Source of the DNA: Karstenula rhodostoma CBS 690.94
Taxonomy: Eukaryota > Ascomycota > Dothideomycetes > Pleosporales > Didymosphaeriaceae
Direction: 5' to 3'
NCBI GenBank assembly: GCA_010093485.1
Contig: MU001496.1
Location: 400,685 to 464,684, forward strand
DNA length: 64,000 bases
Position 1 is the stretch's first letter. Each line of letters starts with the position of its first letter. This document shows positions 27,189 through 36,730 of the stretch, one piece after another. The notes beneath the pieces were generated by a model. It made no database searches, was not told the origin of the DNA, and was given only the letters and a program-made list of their open reading frames with translations. The translations under genes were made by a program, and so were the position numbers.

Positions 27189-28302
27189 TCACACTAACCG
27201 TGCTCGTTTCTTGTCCTGACCTTCCCCATCCACACTCCGACCATCATCATCTCCAGACGAGATATGGAACATAAGACACGGCGACTGACTTTGCGAATCG
27301 CTCTTAAACACACAAACACTATCCACAAATCGCACACCCATAGCCTCCTTATGCTGAGCCAAAAGATACCCAATCGCCACCGCCGTCGGCATCCCCAGGA
27401 GAGCCTGTCCTTCGGGGTCCTCAGTCGAGAAGACTCGGCCAGGGTACGACGCCAGCTGTCCTTTCGTCACTTCCTGGATGACACGCTCGGAGACGTCGTT
27501 GTCGATGCAGATGGAGAGGAAGTAGTGCAGGTCTCGGATGCGGTGATCGCCTGCGATGTCTTTCCACAACGCGAACATGATGTCGGACGTATGGACGAGG
27601 TCAGGCGGGGTGATGAGGTTGTCGTGGCACTTAACCATGTGTGTGGGGCTCGTGCGATCCATGGCGATGAGGACGCCTTGGTCGGGGTTGATGCTGACGA
27701 CGCAGGTCGCGCCGGTGTACTAAAATCCACTCAGTAAAAAATCTGCTGTGTATAGGGGCGTACTTACCGTGTACTTCTTTCCACCCACTAGATACGACTG
27801 CTCGCACGGGGGAGTATGCTTCTTGAGCAGGTCGTAGTGCGTGAGATAGAGAACGGCGTTCTGCTTGTCCCCGATGTCCACGAAATCTCGACAACGCCCA
27901 TGCTCGCACATGACATCTCGCGCATCGTGGTCGTGTCGGCGGGGGTGGCGGGGAGCGGATGACTGCATCTGACAAGCCGTTCGACTGGAGTGCTTTGCTG
28001 ATTCCCCAGTTCATCTTGAAGTCTCCGTAAAACGCGTCTACCGTTGTAGCGTCGCAGTACTCGTAGCCCCATCGGGCCAAGTCCTGCCAGGCAGGTGAGG
28101 AGGTGAACTTGCTCTCTGCGGAAGCGATCGGCGGGTTGAGAAAATTCCCGGCGTCCTTGATGTTCGCTGTCATGGCATTCATAAGCATGGCACCCTTGGA
28201 GGTGCAGCGCTGGTACTCGTTGTGCTTAGGTTGTGAGGAGAAAGGTCCTGTGGGGACCTTGGAGAGGTCGAAGCCGTCCTTAGGAAGAGGCTTGTTAGAC
28301 AT
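27189..28302 (-). CDS. Conserved fungal protein of unknown function, with a frame break
   Basis: Reading on the minus strand from ATG at 28,302 (MSNKPLPKDGFDLSK...), the frame is protein-like to about 27,960 (ending ...NGLSDAV). A different frame is protein-like from about 27,920 (...CEHGRCRDFVDIGDKQN). A 48-bp intron at 27,767-27,720 (GTAAGT...TTTTAG) then leads in phase to the last exon, 27,719-27,189, about 176 codons, ending with a basic tail. The span 27,768-28,302 is 535 bp, one base more than a multiple of three. No good intron fits the junction, which is G-rich (runs of five and four G at 27,941-27,953). An assembly or sequencing indel, or a recent frameshift mutation, is likely. No domain is recognised and no signal peptide is seen. 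It is divergent from the nitroreductase gene to the right. Confidence 0.62.
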
Positions 28303-29688
28303 TGCAGCGAGGTGCTTGAGTATCCGAGGGGAACTAAAGGATATAGAAGAGGCTGTTTCGCTACTAGTATGGCTACTGGTCAAGAATATGTTTTGGCGAC
28401 GGACGGTAACCCAAGACTTTATATGAAGTCGGGGATGGGAGTAGAAGGTTGATGCCAGTGCGCTGAGAAACAGTTAACCACACTAGTGAAGGCACAGGTC
28501 CCTTTGTCAGTGAATAGCCCTGCACGTGCTTCACCACATGGCTCGTGAACCGTCGAAAACTCAACTACATACCATCCCACCGCCTTCGTGACCTTCCATT
28601 ATTCATCGGCAGATTCTCTAGTCTCGCCCTGCGAGTGTTCGCGACTATACTCACAAGCCCGCGTCGCCCACAACTTGCTACACAAAGCTCTAACATACTC
28701 ACCCATGCACTAAGATCCTCACCAACCCTTGCTAACCGTCCAAAATCCCCAACATAGAAACCCCCCCGCCCTCCCACACCCCCTCGTCGATCAGAGCCTG
28801 GCCTCTCTTCCCCACGAACGCCCTTATCCACGATGCATCACAATCCTAACGTCTGAACTTCGTACCACTCCATCGCACCCATTGTATCCCGTCGCAGCAC
28901 ACATTTTGCATCTACAAGATACTACGCTTTGAGCTTGTCTGACATCTTTATGTTTTGGACCCCACAGAGTTCCTGTATTGATTTTTCCGCGGCTTGCAAA
29001 AGCGCGCCAAGGGTCACAATCGACAAGATACCACGCTCAGTCGAAGCGAGCGAGCGATGCGAAACGACGTCGCCCGGAATACCTCCAACCCAGCAGGACG
29101 TACCAAGCTTCTAGCGTAGTCTACCACGGGTGTAGTATAAAGGTACCGAAGCCCGTAGCCCATGCTCAAATAAGGCACATACTCCCACAGTAGACAAGGC
29201 TTCGCGGTGTCACGGGGATAGCGATGGCAATTACTAGCAAGAGCTCGCCCTTCAACCACGAAGCCAACCTCTCTGGATCCCAAAAGCGGATCGTGCACGC
29301 GGCGTATGTGTGGATGTTGTCAAAAGAAGGGCGTGCGTCGGAGGCAGCTCCGCGCCGAGGCTCCGCGGCGTGTGGGGGCGAAAAGCGCGTGGGCCCGCAA
29401 TGCTCGGATCCGAGACCCCACAGGTACGTATGCAGTGGGCGAGGCTGACATGCTTACGGCGGGTTGGGCATACGGCGTGCGGTGTATGTGTGGGGTGTAT
29501 GTCGGTGGTGCTGCGAGATAGGGCCGATAGAAAGGGAGGCGCAGGGTGGTCTGTCTGGGAGGAAGTATATAAGAGATAGATAATGGGAAGTAGTAGACGA
29601 CAGAATCACGACTTCTAGTTAATCAGGTTGCCTGCCTCCCCCCCGCCCCTTCAACACGTACTAGGACTTTCTTTCAGACACAGCAAAC
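28303..29688. other. Divergent intergenic region
   Basis: Lies between the 5' ends of the unknown-function gene (-) and the nitroreductase gene (+). CT-rich tracts are present near 28.7-28.8 kb. Short frames here show no motif. Confidence 0.5.
29566..29573 (+). promoter_or_regulatory. TATA box of nitroreductase gene
   Basis: TATATAAG, 116 bp upstream of the ATG at 29,689, in an otherwise GC-rich stretch and followed by a CT-rich leader. Confidence 0.5.
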
Positions 29689-30356
29689 ATGGCTTCGACA
29701 ACCCCCTTCCTCACCGCCATCGCCTCCCGCCGCTCCGTCTACGCCCTCTCAAACGAATCCCCCATCTCCAATACCCGCATCCTCGAACTCGTCACCGAAG
29801 GCCTAAAGCACGCGCCCTCGCCTTTCAACGCGCGCAGCACGCGCGCGATTGTACTGTTCGGCGCCGAACATGAGGCGCTGTGGGAGCACGCGTATAGAGT
29901 GACTGAAGCGACGATGCCCGGTGCGATGGGCATACTTGGCCCGAAGATCAAGGGGTTTGTTGCGGCGAAGGGGACGGTGCGTTTTATCCCCCCGCCCCCC
30001 ATCCAATGCAGCGGACTGTGCTAAGATGACACAAGGTCCTCTTCTTCGACGACCCCTCCGCGTACGACCTCCTATCCCCACGCTTCCAGGCCCACGCAAA
30101 GCTGTATCCGGAGTGGGAGGAGCACGCGTCGGGCATGAATCAGTTGATTGTGTGGACGACGCTGGCAGCCGAGGGCGTAGGGGCGAATCTGCAGCACTAC
30201 CAGCCGGGTATTACGCCGTATGTGCAGGAGAAGTACGGGGTGGATGCGGGGTGGAAGTTGAAGGCGCAGTTGGTGTTTGGGGGTGTGGTTGGCGAAGTGC
30301 CAGGGGAGAAGGAGAAGACGCATTTGGAGAAGAGTTTGGCGGTGTATGGTGAGTAG
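29689..30356 (+). CDS. Nitroreductase-family protein (FRM2/HBN1-like)
   Basis: Exons 29,689-29,976 and 30,036-30,356, with a 59-bp intron (GTGCGT...ACAAG), give 202 residues, close to the length of fungal Frm2/Hbn1-type nitroreductases. Family features are the N-terminal FLTAIASRRSVYAL, HAPSPFNARSTRAIVLFG (FMN-binding Ser/Asn/Arg region), FFDDPSAYDLL after the splice, and the C-terminal GVGANLQHY and LVFGGVVGEV. These proteins are FMN-dependent NAD(P)H oxidoreductases. In yeast they are linked to lipid signalling and oxidative stress. No targeting signal is visible, so it is probably cytosolic. Its 3' end faces the HET gene, 133 bp away. Confidence 0.88.
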
Positions 30357-30489
30357 AGTGGCGTTATGACGGAGGTGGTGGTAATGAATCGAGATCCTGG
30401 GGCATTTCGAGCCGGTAAAAAGTCGTGGTGTGTTACTTTTGAGCGTTTAGCATTGTCGTGTTGAGAAGTTCTTCGAGAATTGAGACAGA

Positions 30490-32487
30490 TCACCATATAT
30501 CGATGATCTGCGTGACGATGGGCCATTCCTCAAGCTTGCATCCACAGCACGTGCATAAAGCGTCCCGTAAAGCCTTGTACAAGAAGCATTCCCCAAGGAG
30601 CACATAATGCTTGCCCACTCGCCTGAGAATGAAGGGCACATCAGCACCGTCCAGCGCGAAGATCTCGTCTGACACCCGTACTTGTGCTTGCGCTACGCCA
30701 ACTGATCGCTCCGTCTCGAACATGGTCTTCCCATCACCAAGAACCCTTTTCATATCTCGGTGGAACTCTTCAGACATTGTATGGTGTATGGTAGGTGTGT
30801 GTTGGCAGATGGAGGTTGCTACAAAGTGCTTTGAACAGGGACCGCAGAGCCGACGACGTTCGAGGATGTGTGGGAGATTGTTTAGGGAATGAGGGAGGGA
30901 GGAGTATGAGCGGAAACCAAAGATTCTAGAGATGGTGTCGAGCAGGTGCGCGCGCACTCGCAAGCAAGGGGATTTTGGTGACGGCACTACTGCATCAGCT
31001 ACTTCCCAGCTGTGCACTCTCGTGTCTCCCTTCACGATAACGGAGTGAAAATTCAGAGATTTAATCTGAGTAAGAGATAGTGATATGCTTTCAAGATCCG
31101 GCATTGAATCATTTCCTATGCTCGATCTGTTTCTCTTCGTATAATCGAGCCACATATCGAATGATTGTAGCCATGCGTTCGATGATAAAGGCTGTTGTTC
31201 CTCAGGAAGATCTCTCAGAAACGTATCCAGCAGCCAATTCAATGAGTCGATTGTCTGCGCATGATGTTGCGGCGACTTCCTAGACCAAGTCGACATAAGA
31301 TGATTCAGGTCGTCAGCGTGGAATTGCAAGGGCAGAGGGTCATAGCCGGATTTCACGTCCCACTGCGGAATCCAGCTAGACATTCCGCGCAACTTCCAGG
31401 CATCTTCCCCTTGGCCGCTCGCGTACTTCAAGATCCGCAAGTCTCCTTCCACGTAGAAGAGGTGCGTAGCGATTTGAGTATAAACTTCTTCTGTGGTCAA
31501 GGAGTAATCTATTGGAAAGCCGTTTTGGAAGTCTGCATTCGCCAGGCCAAGCACCGCGTACACTTTGTCTCTGGGGTCGGTCGAAGTGCAATTCCTGCTC
31601 TTATGAAGGACGGACAGAAAATCGCATTCTGGTTGACTTGCAGGCAGCCAGCGCAACGCACTGGGCGGTTCTCGGCCCCTACACAGGTTCAGGACTTTGT
31701 TGATGGCCTCCGAATTCCAATGGGTCGTCTTCGTGCCCACTACCATGATCGCAAGTTTTGCTAGTGCAATTTCCTGCAAAACCCATACTCGATCAAACCA
31801 ACGGTGGTCCAGAAAATTATTGAGAACACTGTAGATAACGATGCGTTTGTCGGAATCGCTTTCGTCTCCATTCAAGTAGTTGAGCATTCTGTCGGTCGCA
31901 CGAGTGCCAGGGCCGAGATATATGATCACTTGAGAGGCGTTCGCATAAATGGTGCCCATGATTCCAACCTGATGGTTCCGTTCCTTGACGTTGCTCTGGT
32001 CGATGCAGAGGGCGTCCACCCAAAGGTACCTGTTGCGACCTGGCAAACGAAGACGTCGTAGGGCCGCTTCGCATGTTTTCGTTACTGTAATGGATCCGCC
32101 GTGACAGTGCACTGTCTGTGAAAGCGAGTCATCGCCATTTTGGGTTGCCCACGCATAGCTGAGGGCTTCGTAAGGGGGATGGTCTCGGATATAGACGTGC
32201 ACGAGATCCACCACAACTTGATCTGAAAGTCGTCCCGGGAACAGCACGCACAGGCGGATTTCCGGTCCCAACGCATAGTTGAGGTGGGCGTATTCGTATG
32301 GCGCGTTTTGTGAGCGAGGTAGCTCGGGCTTTGCGTCTTTTACAATATCGAAGACTGTCTCTCCACAGGCTAAGCAGCACCGCAGGCCATCGAAAACCTG
32401 GATATCGTGATGCCTACAAGGCATTTTGCGTTGCTTTGTTGTTGCAAGAGAGCAGCTGAGTCTCGATGTTTGAAAGCTGAGGGGCAA
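30490..32487 (-). CDS. HET-domain protein (heterokaryon incompatibility type)
   Basis: Single exon, up to 665 residues from ATG 32,487; an in-frame ATG at 32,424 (MPCRHH...) is an equally good start. The HET domain begins at about residue 106 with YEALSYAWA, then LWVDALCIDQ (about 155-164), then IMGTIYANASQVIIYLGPG (about 176-194). The N-terminus carries a possible zinc-binding cluster, CRHH ... CCLAC. The C-terminus has the common HET-protein tail (FALDGADVPFILR ... YVLLGECF) and a final CTCCGC motif. HET proteins act in non-self recognition between fungal individuals and can trigger cell death; many genomes hold dozens with no tested role. No NACHT or repeat domain is fused here. Whether this copy works as an incompatibility gene is unknown. 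Confidence 0.92.
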   Translation of the reverse strand: MPLSFQTSRLSCSLATTKQRKMPCRHHDIQVFDGLRCCLACGETVFDIVKDAKPELPRSQNAPYEYAHLNYALGPEIRLCVLFPGRLSDQVVVDLVHVYIRDHPPYEALSYAWATQNGDDSLSQTVHCHGGSITVTKTCEAALRRLRLPGRNRYLWVDALCIDQSNVKERNHQVGIMGTIYANASQVIIYLGPGTRATDRMLNYLNGDESDSDKRIVIYSVLNNFLDHRWFDRVWVLQEIALAKLAIMVVGTKTTHWNSEAINKVLNLCRGREPPSALRWLPASQPECDFLSVLHKSRNCTSTDPRDKVYAVLGLANADFQNGFPIDYSLTTEEVYTQIATHLFYVEGDLRILKYASGQGEDAWKLRGMSSWIPQWDVKSGYDPLPLQFHADDLNHLMSTWSRKSPQHHAQTIDSLNWLLDTFLRDLPEEQQPLSSNAWLQSFDMWLDYTKRNRSSIGNDSMPDLESISLSLTQIKSLNFHSVIVKGDTRVHSWEVADAVVPSPKSPCLRVRAHLLDTISRIFGFRSYSSLPHSLNNLPHILERRRLCGPCSKHFVATSICQHTPTIHHTMSEEFHRDMKRVLGDGKTMFETERSVGVAQAQVRVSDEIFALDGADVPFILRRVGKHYVLLGECFLYKALRDALCTCCGCKLEEWPIVTQIIDIW

Positions 32488-32900
32488 GAAACCTCGGCAT
32501 GCTTCAAGTCAACCAATCAGGCGTGGCGAGTCTCGTATCTCGCGTTCAGATCATGTTTTCCTCCTCTACCCTTCAGCTCGCATCTGTAGATGGTAGTTCT
32601 TGAGTGCATGTGCAGAGAGCACTGCGGTCAAAGGGCTAGTAAACGACATGGGGATACTACGCGACGGAGGCACCTTGACGGGCGGCTCAGTGAACAACGG
32701 CACAGATCCGGTTTTGTTGTATGATGTTGAGGTCAAAGGTGTGGGTATCCGGAAGCAAGGGCTGGCGCCGGGGGTGAATGGCGCAGGGATCGTTCGGTAT
32801 GACCCGCTCCATACTCCATCGCCAAGCTGTCGACGCCGTTATTCCAGCGCTGCTTTAAGCTCCGGAGCGCGTCTAACCACGCGACACCATCCTCGGAAAC
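32488..32900. other. Divergent intergenic region, HET gene to GST locus
   Basis: About 410 bp between divergent starts. No motif recognised. Confidence 0.5.
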
Positions 32901-35378
32901 ATGAACTCGTCGCAGCTGCCGCTACACCACCTGTCGCCCCAGGCATTGCAGCTGCACCAGATCCCGCCGGGCCTGCAGCCCCTCGAAGAGCTGTCACCGC
33001 AGGCCAACGACGCCTTCTTCCAGCACCGATATGCCCAGCAGCTACAGGCGCAGGCGCAGGCGCAGGCACAGGCGCAGGCACAGGCTCAAGCTGCCAACCA
33101 GCACGCGCTGCACTTCCAGAGCCATGGCTTGCCGCAGCCCCCTCAGCCGCCGTTCGAGGGCTTCGCCGGCGGATATGCGAGATTCGACATGAACGCGCCG
33201 AACCCAGCTCCCCCAGCGCCACAGCCACAGCACCACATCCAGGCCCCGCCCCCGCCGCCGAGGGCTCCAGTTGCTGCTCGCATACAGCGCCCGCCGCCGC
33301 AACTGCAAGAGCTGGAGCACAAGTCCCCCTTTGTGCAGACACACGAGCAGCCTCTGGTGCAGGAGCCAGTCGCGGACCTGGACGAGGCACCTGTGCAGAA
33401 CCATGGCCAGATCGAGGGCCTGCGGTTGATCGCCAACCCGCCAGATCTGGACGCGTGGAGGGAAAAGCTGTTCCACGTCGATGACACCATCACACTGACC
33501 GAGGACGAGTATGCTGCACGACTTGCCATCGGCCTCATGTTCCTCGCTAACACTGCTGCTGCAGGTTCCAGGTCTATTTCCCGCACATCGACAACGTCTA
33601 CTCGCACCGCTCCACCCAGCGACACAAGCGCAGACGCTTCGTCTCCCACTACTGGGACTGCAGGCTCAAGGGACGGCCGCCTGGCACCAAGAAGTCGACC
33701 GACCCGGAGAAGAAGAAGCGAAAGCGCGTGGCTCGCGAGCGCGACCTCTGCGATGTGAAACTGAAGATCACCGAGTATTTCGATGGCGCCGAGCTTGCCG
33801 AACAGACGGGCTTGCAGCCACCCGTCGAGGCTCACGCGGCATTCGATGCATCTGGCAGTGGAAGTCATTTCTTTGGTCCAAACCCCGGCGGCATGTCGTG
33901 GCCCGTCACGCCAACCCTGAACGCAAACGGACAACCCAAAAGATTCTACACCCTGCAAAGGGTGAACGGTAATGGCGGAAACGGAAAGGGCGACGGCGTG
34001 GCAGGTCCGCACAAGCACACGCTCGAGGAGAGTGACCGGGTGAAGAAGAACAGCGTGCAGAGGTGGCTGACGAAGAACGAGCGAGAGAAGAAAAAGACGC
34101 AGGTACGTCGAGTTTTCATGCCATGTTTTCCAATCTTGCGTCGTCGTGCATCCGAGCCGCTGTCTGCTTGGCGGTTCCCTGTTACACGCAAGCGCTTTAT
34201 AGCAGCACTGAGGCACTGCATGGCGCCCGCGCGAACGACTACCAATCATGGCCATCACGTCATGGACCCTTTCGCCTGCTCCCCGCATGCACGGCGCCTG
34301 TGGCATGATGTCGGATCCTGTGTAGCTCCTTGCTTTCCGTCATGTCTTGCACTTTCTTCTCTGCACTTGCACGGACCGCGCTTCCTGCGAACCGTTGCTA
34401 CACATATCCCCTCTTTCGACCTAAGCATCTCCCGATAACTTCAACTTTCGACGCTACACGCCCAAGATACTTCAGTATCTCTGCTCACGACAAGATGGCT
34501 GATACAAACCAGGGCGGCGATCCCACCAAGAAGACATATCACAAGAAGGCGACTGGCAACGCCCTCGTCACCGTCAAGAACCACTCCAAAGAGGAAGACC
34601 TTAAGCTCTTCGGCAGCTGCTTCTGGTAAGTTTACTTATCCCTCCCACCTCCAGCTTCAACATCTAAACATCTAAACATCTTGTGACGTCACCCACTGAC
34701 CCACCCAGTCCCTTCGTCCAACGCGTCTGGATCTCCCTCGAACACAAGAAAATCCCCTACCAATACATCGAAGTAGACCCCTACAAGAAGCCCCAGTCGC
34801 TACTAGATGTCAACCCGCGCGGCCTCGTCCCAGCCCTCCGGCACGGCCCGACATGGTCCACACACGAATCCACAGTCATAATGGAGTACCTGGAAGATCT
34901 GCAGGCGGGTCCCGCCCTCCTTCCTCCCCATCCGCAAACGCGCGCAACATGCCGTCTCTGGACTGACCATGTGAACCGCCACATTGTGCCGGGGTTCTAC
35001 CACCTCATTCAGGCGCAAGACCCGCAGGACCAAGTCAAGCATGCTGGCGAACTACGCGAGGAGATCGGGAAGCTCGTCGACGCTGCGGATCCCGGGGGTC
35101 CTTTCTTCCTCGGGCAGGACTTTGGCTTTGTAGACGCGCAGATTGCGCCGTGGGTGGTGCGGCTGAGGAAAGTGCTGAGCCCATATCGCGGGTGGCCGGA
35201 GCCGGAGGAGGGGAGTCGGTGGGGAGCATGGGTGGACGCGATTGAGCGCGAGCCGAGCGTGAGGGCGACGACGAGCGACGACCAGCTGTATTTGGACAGC
35301 TACGAGCGGTATGCGGAGAACCGGCCGGGGACGAGCGAGGTCGCGAATGCCGTGAATGCGGGGAGGGGGCTGCCGTAG
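32901..35378 (+). CDS. Omega-class glutathione transferase with a spliced Q/A-rich, AT-hook-like N-terminal region (possible fusion)
   Basis: Exons 32,901-33,508, 33,565-34,102, 34,531-34,625 and 34,709-35,378 give one frame of 636 residues. Residues 1-202 are Gln/Pro-rich with a QA repeat. Exon 2 has FPHIDNVYSHRSTQ, VSHYWDCRLKGRPPGTKK (AT-hook-like GRP core) and a basic KKKRKR run. The donor CAG|GTACGT at 34,102 and acceptor CACCAAG at 34,530 are both phase 0. From residue 383 comes the GST part: GSCFCPFVQRVW, with the omega-type catalytic Cys created by the last splice, then NPRGLVPALRHG and a C-terminal helical domain. The GST could instead start at its own ATG 34,495 (266 residues) or 34,330 (321 residues, mitochondrial-type leader). 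In the two-gene reading the upstream gene would read past 34,102 to a stop at 34,438. Omega GSTs are glutathione-dependent thioltransferases or reductases. The GST identity is secure; the fusion is inference. Confidence 0.75.
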
Positions 35379-36730
35379 GGAAAGCAACCACTGCGTTCTA
35401 CGACGGACGAGGCGCGAGGTGAGATGTGTAGCCCGGAGCTACGTACGTGTGCTGAGCACCCGCCAAACAGAATGTGTATATACTGATGTACAATCTCCAA
35501 CGTCGCTGCAGCGGCAGCTGCAACCCAACCTGGTTATACAACAGCAGAGCCAGGAAGCGTCACCGCACTCCCATCTCCCAGCCTACACGAAGCTGCCTAC
35601 CTCTCTGCCTAAGCGTAGCATCTACAACACACCACCAAACACATACATACATACACTCACTACTACCCACCACGCCCGCGCACCACCTACCCCCTTCCCA
35701 TCCCATCCCTTTCCAATCCCAAACACAACCCCCAACCCGCACAGTTCCCCCTCCTTCTCGCCGCCAAACACACACAACCGGCCTGGCCCGACTAACGCGA
35801 CCCAACAGCCACCCTGGGCTGCCTGCCTGCCTGCCTGCCTCGTGACGGAAACAGTTGGAACACCGGCCAGACCCAACTTAGGACAGTGGCACTCGGGATG
35901 CGCATCCTGGCGCGTCCAAGGCTGCGTTTGTGGTGTACTGGGGTTGGTGGCGGCGGGTGCGGTTGTGCGGGGAGGTGAGGTGTGGTGAGGTGAGATGGGG
36001 TTTTAGGGTGGGGTGGAGCTGGGGAGGGGAGGGGAGGTGAGGTGAGATGGGGAGAGAGGGTGGTGTGAGATGGGGTGTGAATAAGATGGGATGGGATAGG
36101 ATATGATAGGATAGGATAGGATAGGATGGAGGTAGTGGCAATGAAGCTGCAATGGGATGGATGGGTCTGCTGAGAAGGCATTTCAGGAGGTGGGAGTGTT
36201 TGTAGCGCACGTCGGTTCACCTCGATACGCGTATACACCTACCTTTTCGCCACCCACTGTCCGTCCTACAATCACCTCTTTGGATGCAACAAGTGTAGGT
36301 GGTCTGGTCTGGGACAGCATGCAGTATCCTTCTTGCGCACACGAGGACATGCTGTATAGTTCCCCATATCATATCACCACCTTCCGCCTACCACCCCCCA
36401 ACCCTCTCACACCCACCCCCACCATCACCCTCCAAAACCACCCGCCCTTGCCGGGGAAAGTACAAACCCAGCACGCGCGCATTCCAGGACGTTGCGTGTA
36501 GCGGGACGGAGCGTGCGCGATAAGTGCAGGGATGGCGGTGTATTACCGGGATGCGGCGACGTGGATCGGTAGAGGGGAGGGCGCGTGAAGCGAGCACGAG
36601 CGTGGTGCTCGCGCTTGAGTCGCTTAGTTTGGCGAGGCGGGCGCGCGCGCGAGGATGACGGGGGTGGGGGGTTGGATGGGAGGAGGATTGGAAGGTAAGA
36701 GGAGATGGTGTGGTGTGGGGAGACTACCTA
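35379..36730. repeat. Low-complexity intergenic stretch
   Basis: Strand-asymmetric simple sequence. It is C/A-rich at 35.5-35.8 kb, has a (CCTG)n run at about 35,818-35,840, a G-rich run at 35,935-36,070 and a (GGATA)n-type run at about 36,085-36,127, then C/A-rich again at 36.37-36.45 kb. Open frames here are products of composition, not genes. Confidence 0.7.
36006..36034 (+). other. Potential G-quadruplex
   Basis: Five G-runs of 3-4 separated by loops of 1, 7, 1 and 1 bases on the + strand. This satisfies the usual G3+ N1-7 rule. It lies about 630 bp after the GST stop codon. Confidence 0.6.

Noticed and set aside
32839..34306. Minus-strand frames of 183 and 387 codons opposite the GST locus
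   Set aside because: Shadows of the Q/A-rich and GST-locus exons on the plus strand; they translate to Arg/Cys/Leu-rich low-complexity sequence.
24977..35378. A secondary-metabolite cluster around the GMC oxidoreductase, nitroreductase and GST
   Set aside because: No polyketide synthase, peptide synthetase, terpene cyclase or prenyltransferase is present, and the genes are separated by unrelated HET and unknown-function genes.
35356..36238. Frames of 100-210 codons in the simple-repeat stretch after the GST gene
   Set aside because: They translate Pro/His/Ser/Thr simple repeats in several frames at once, as expected from CA- and CT-rich DNA.
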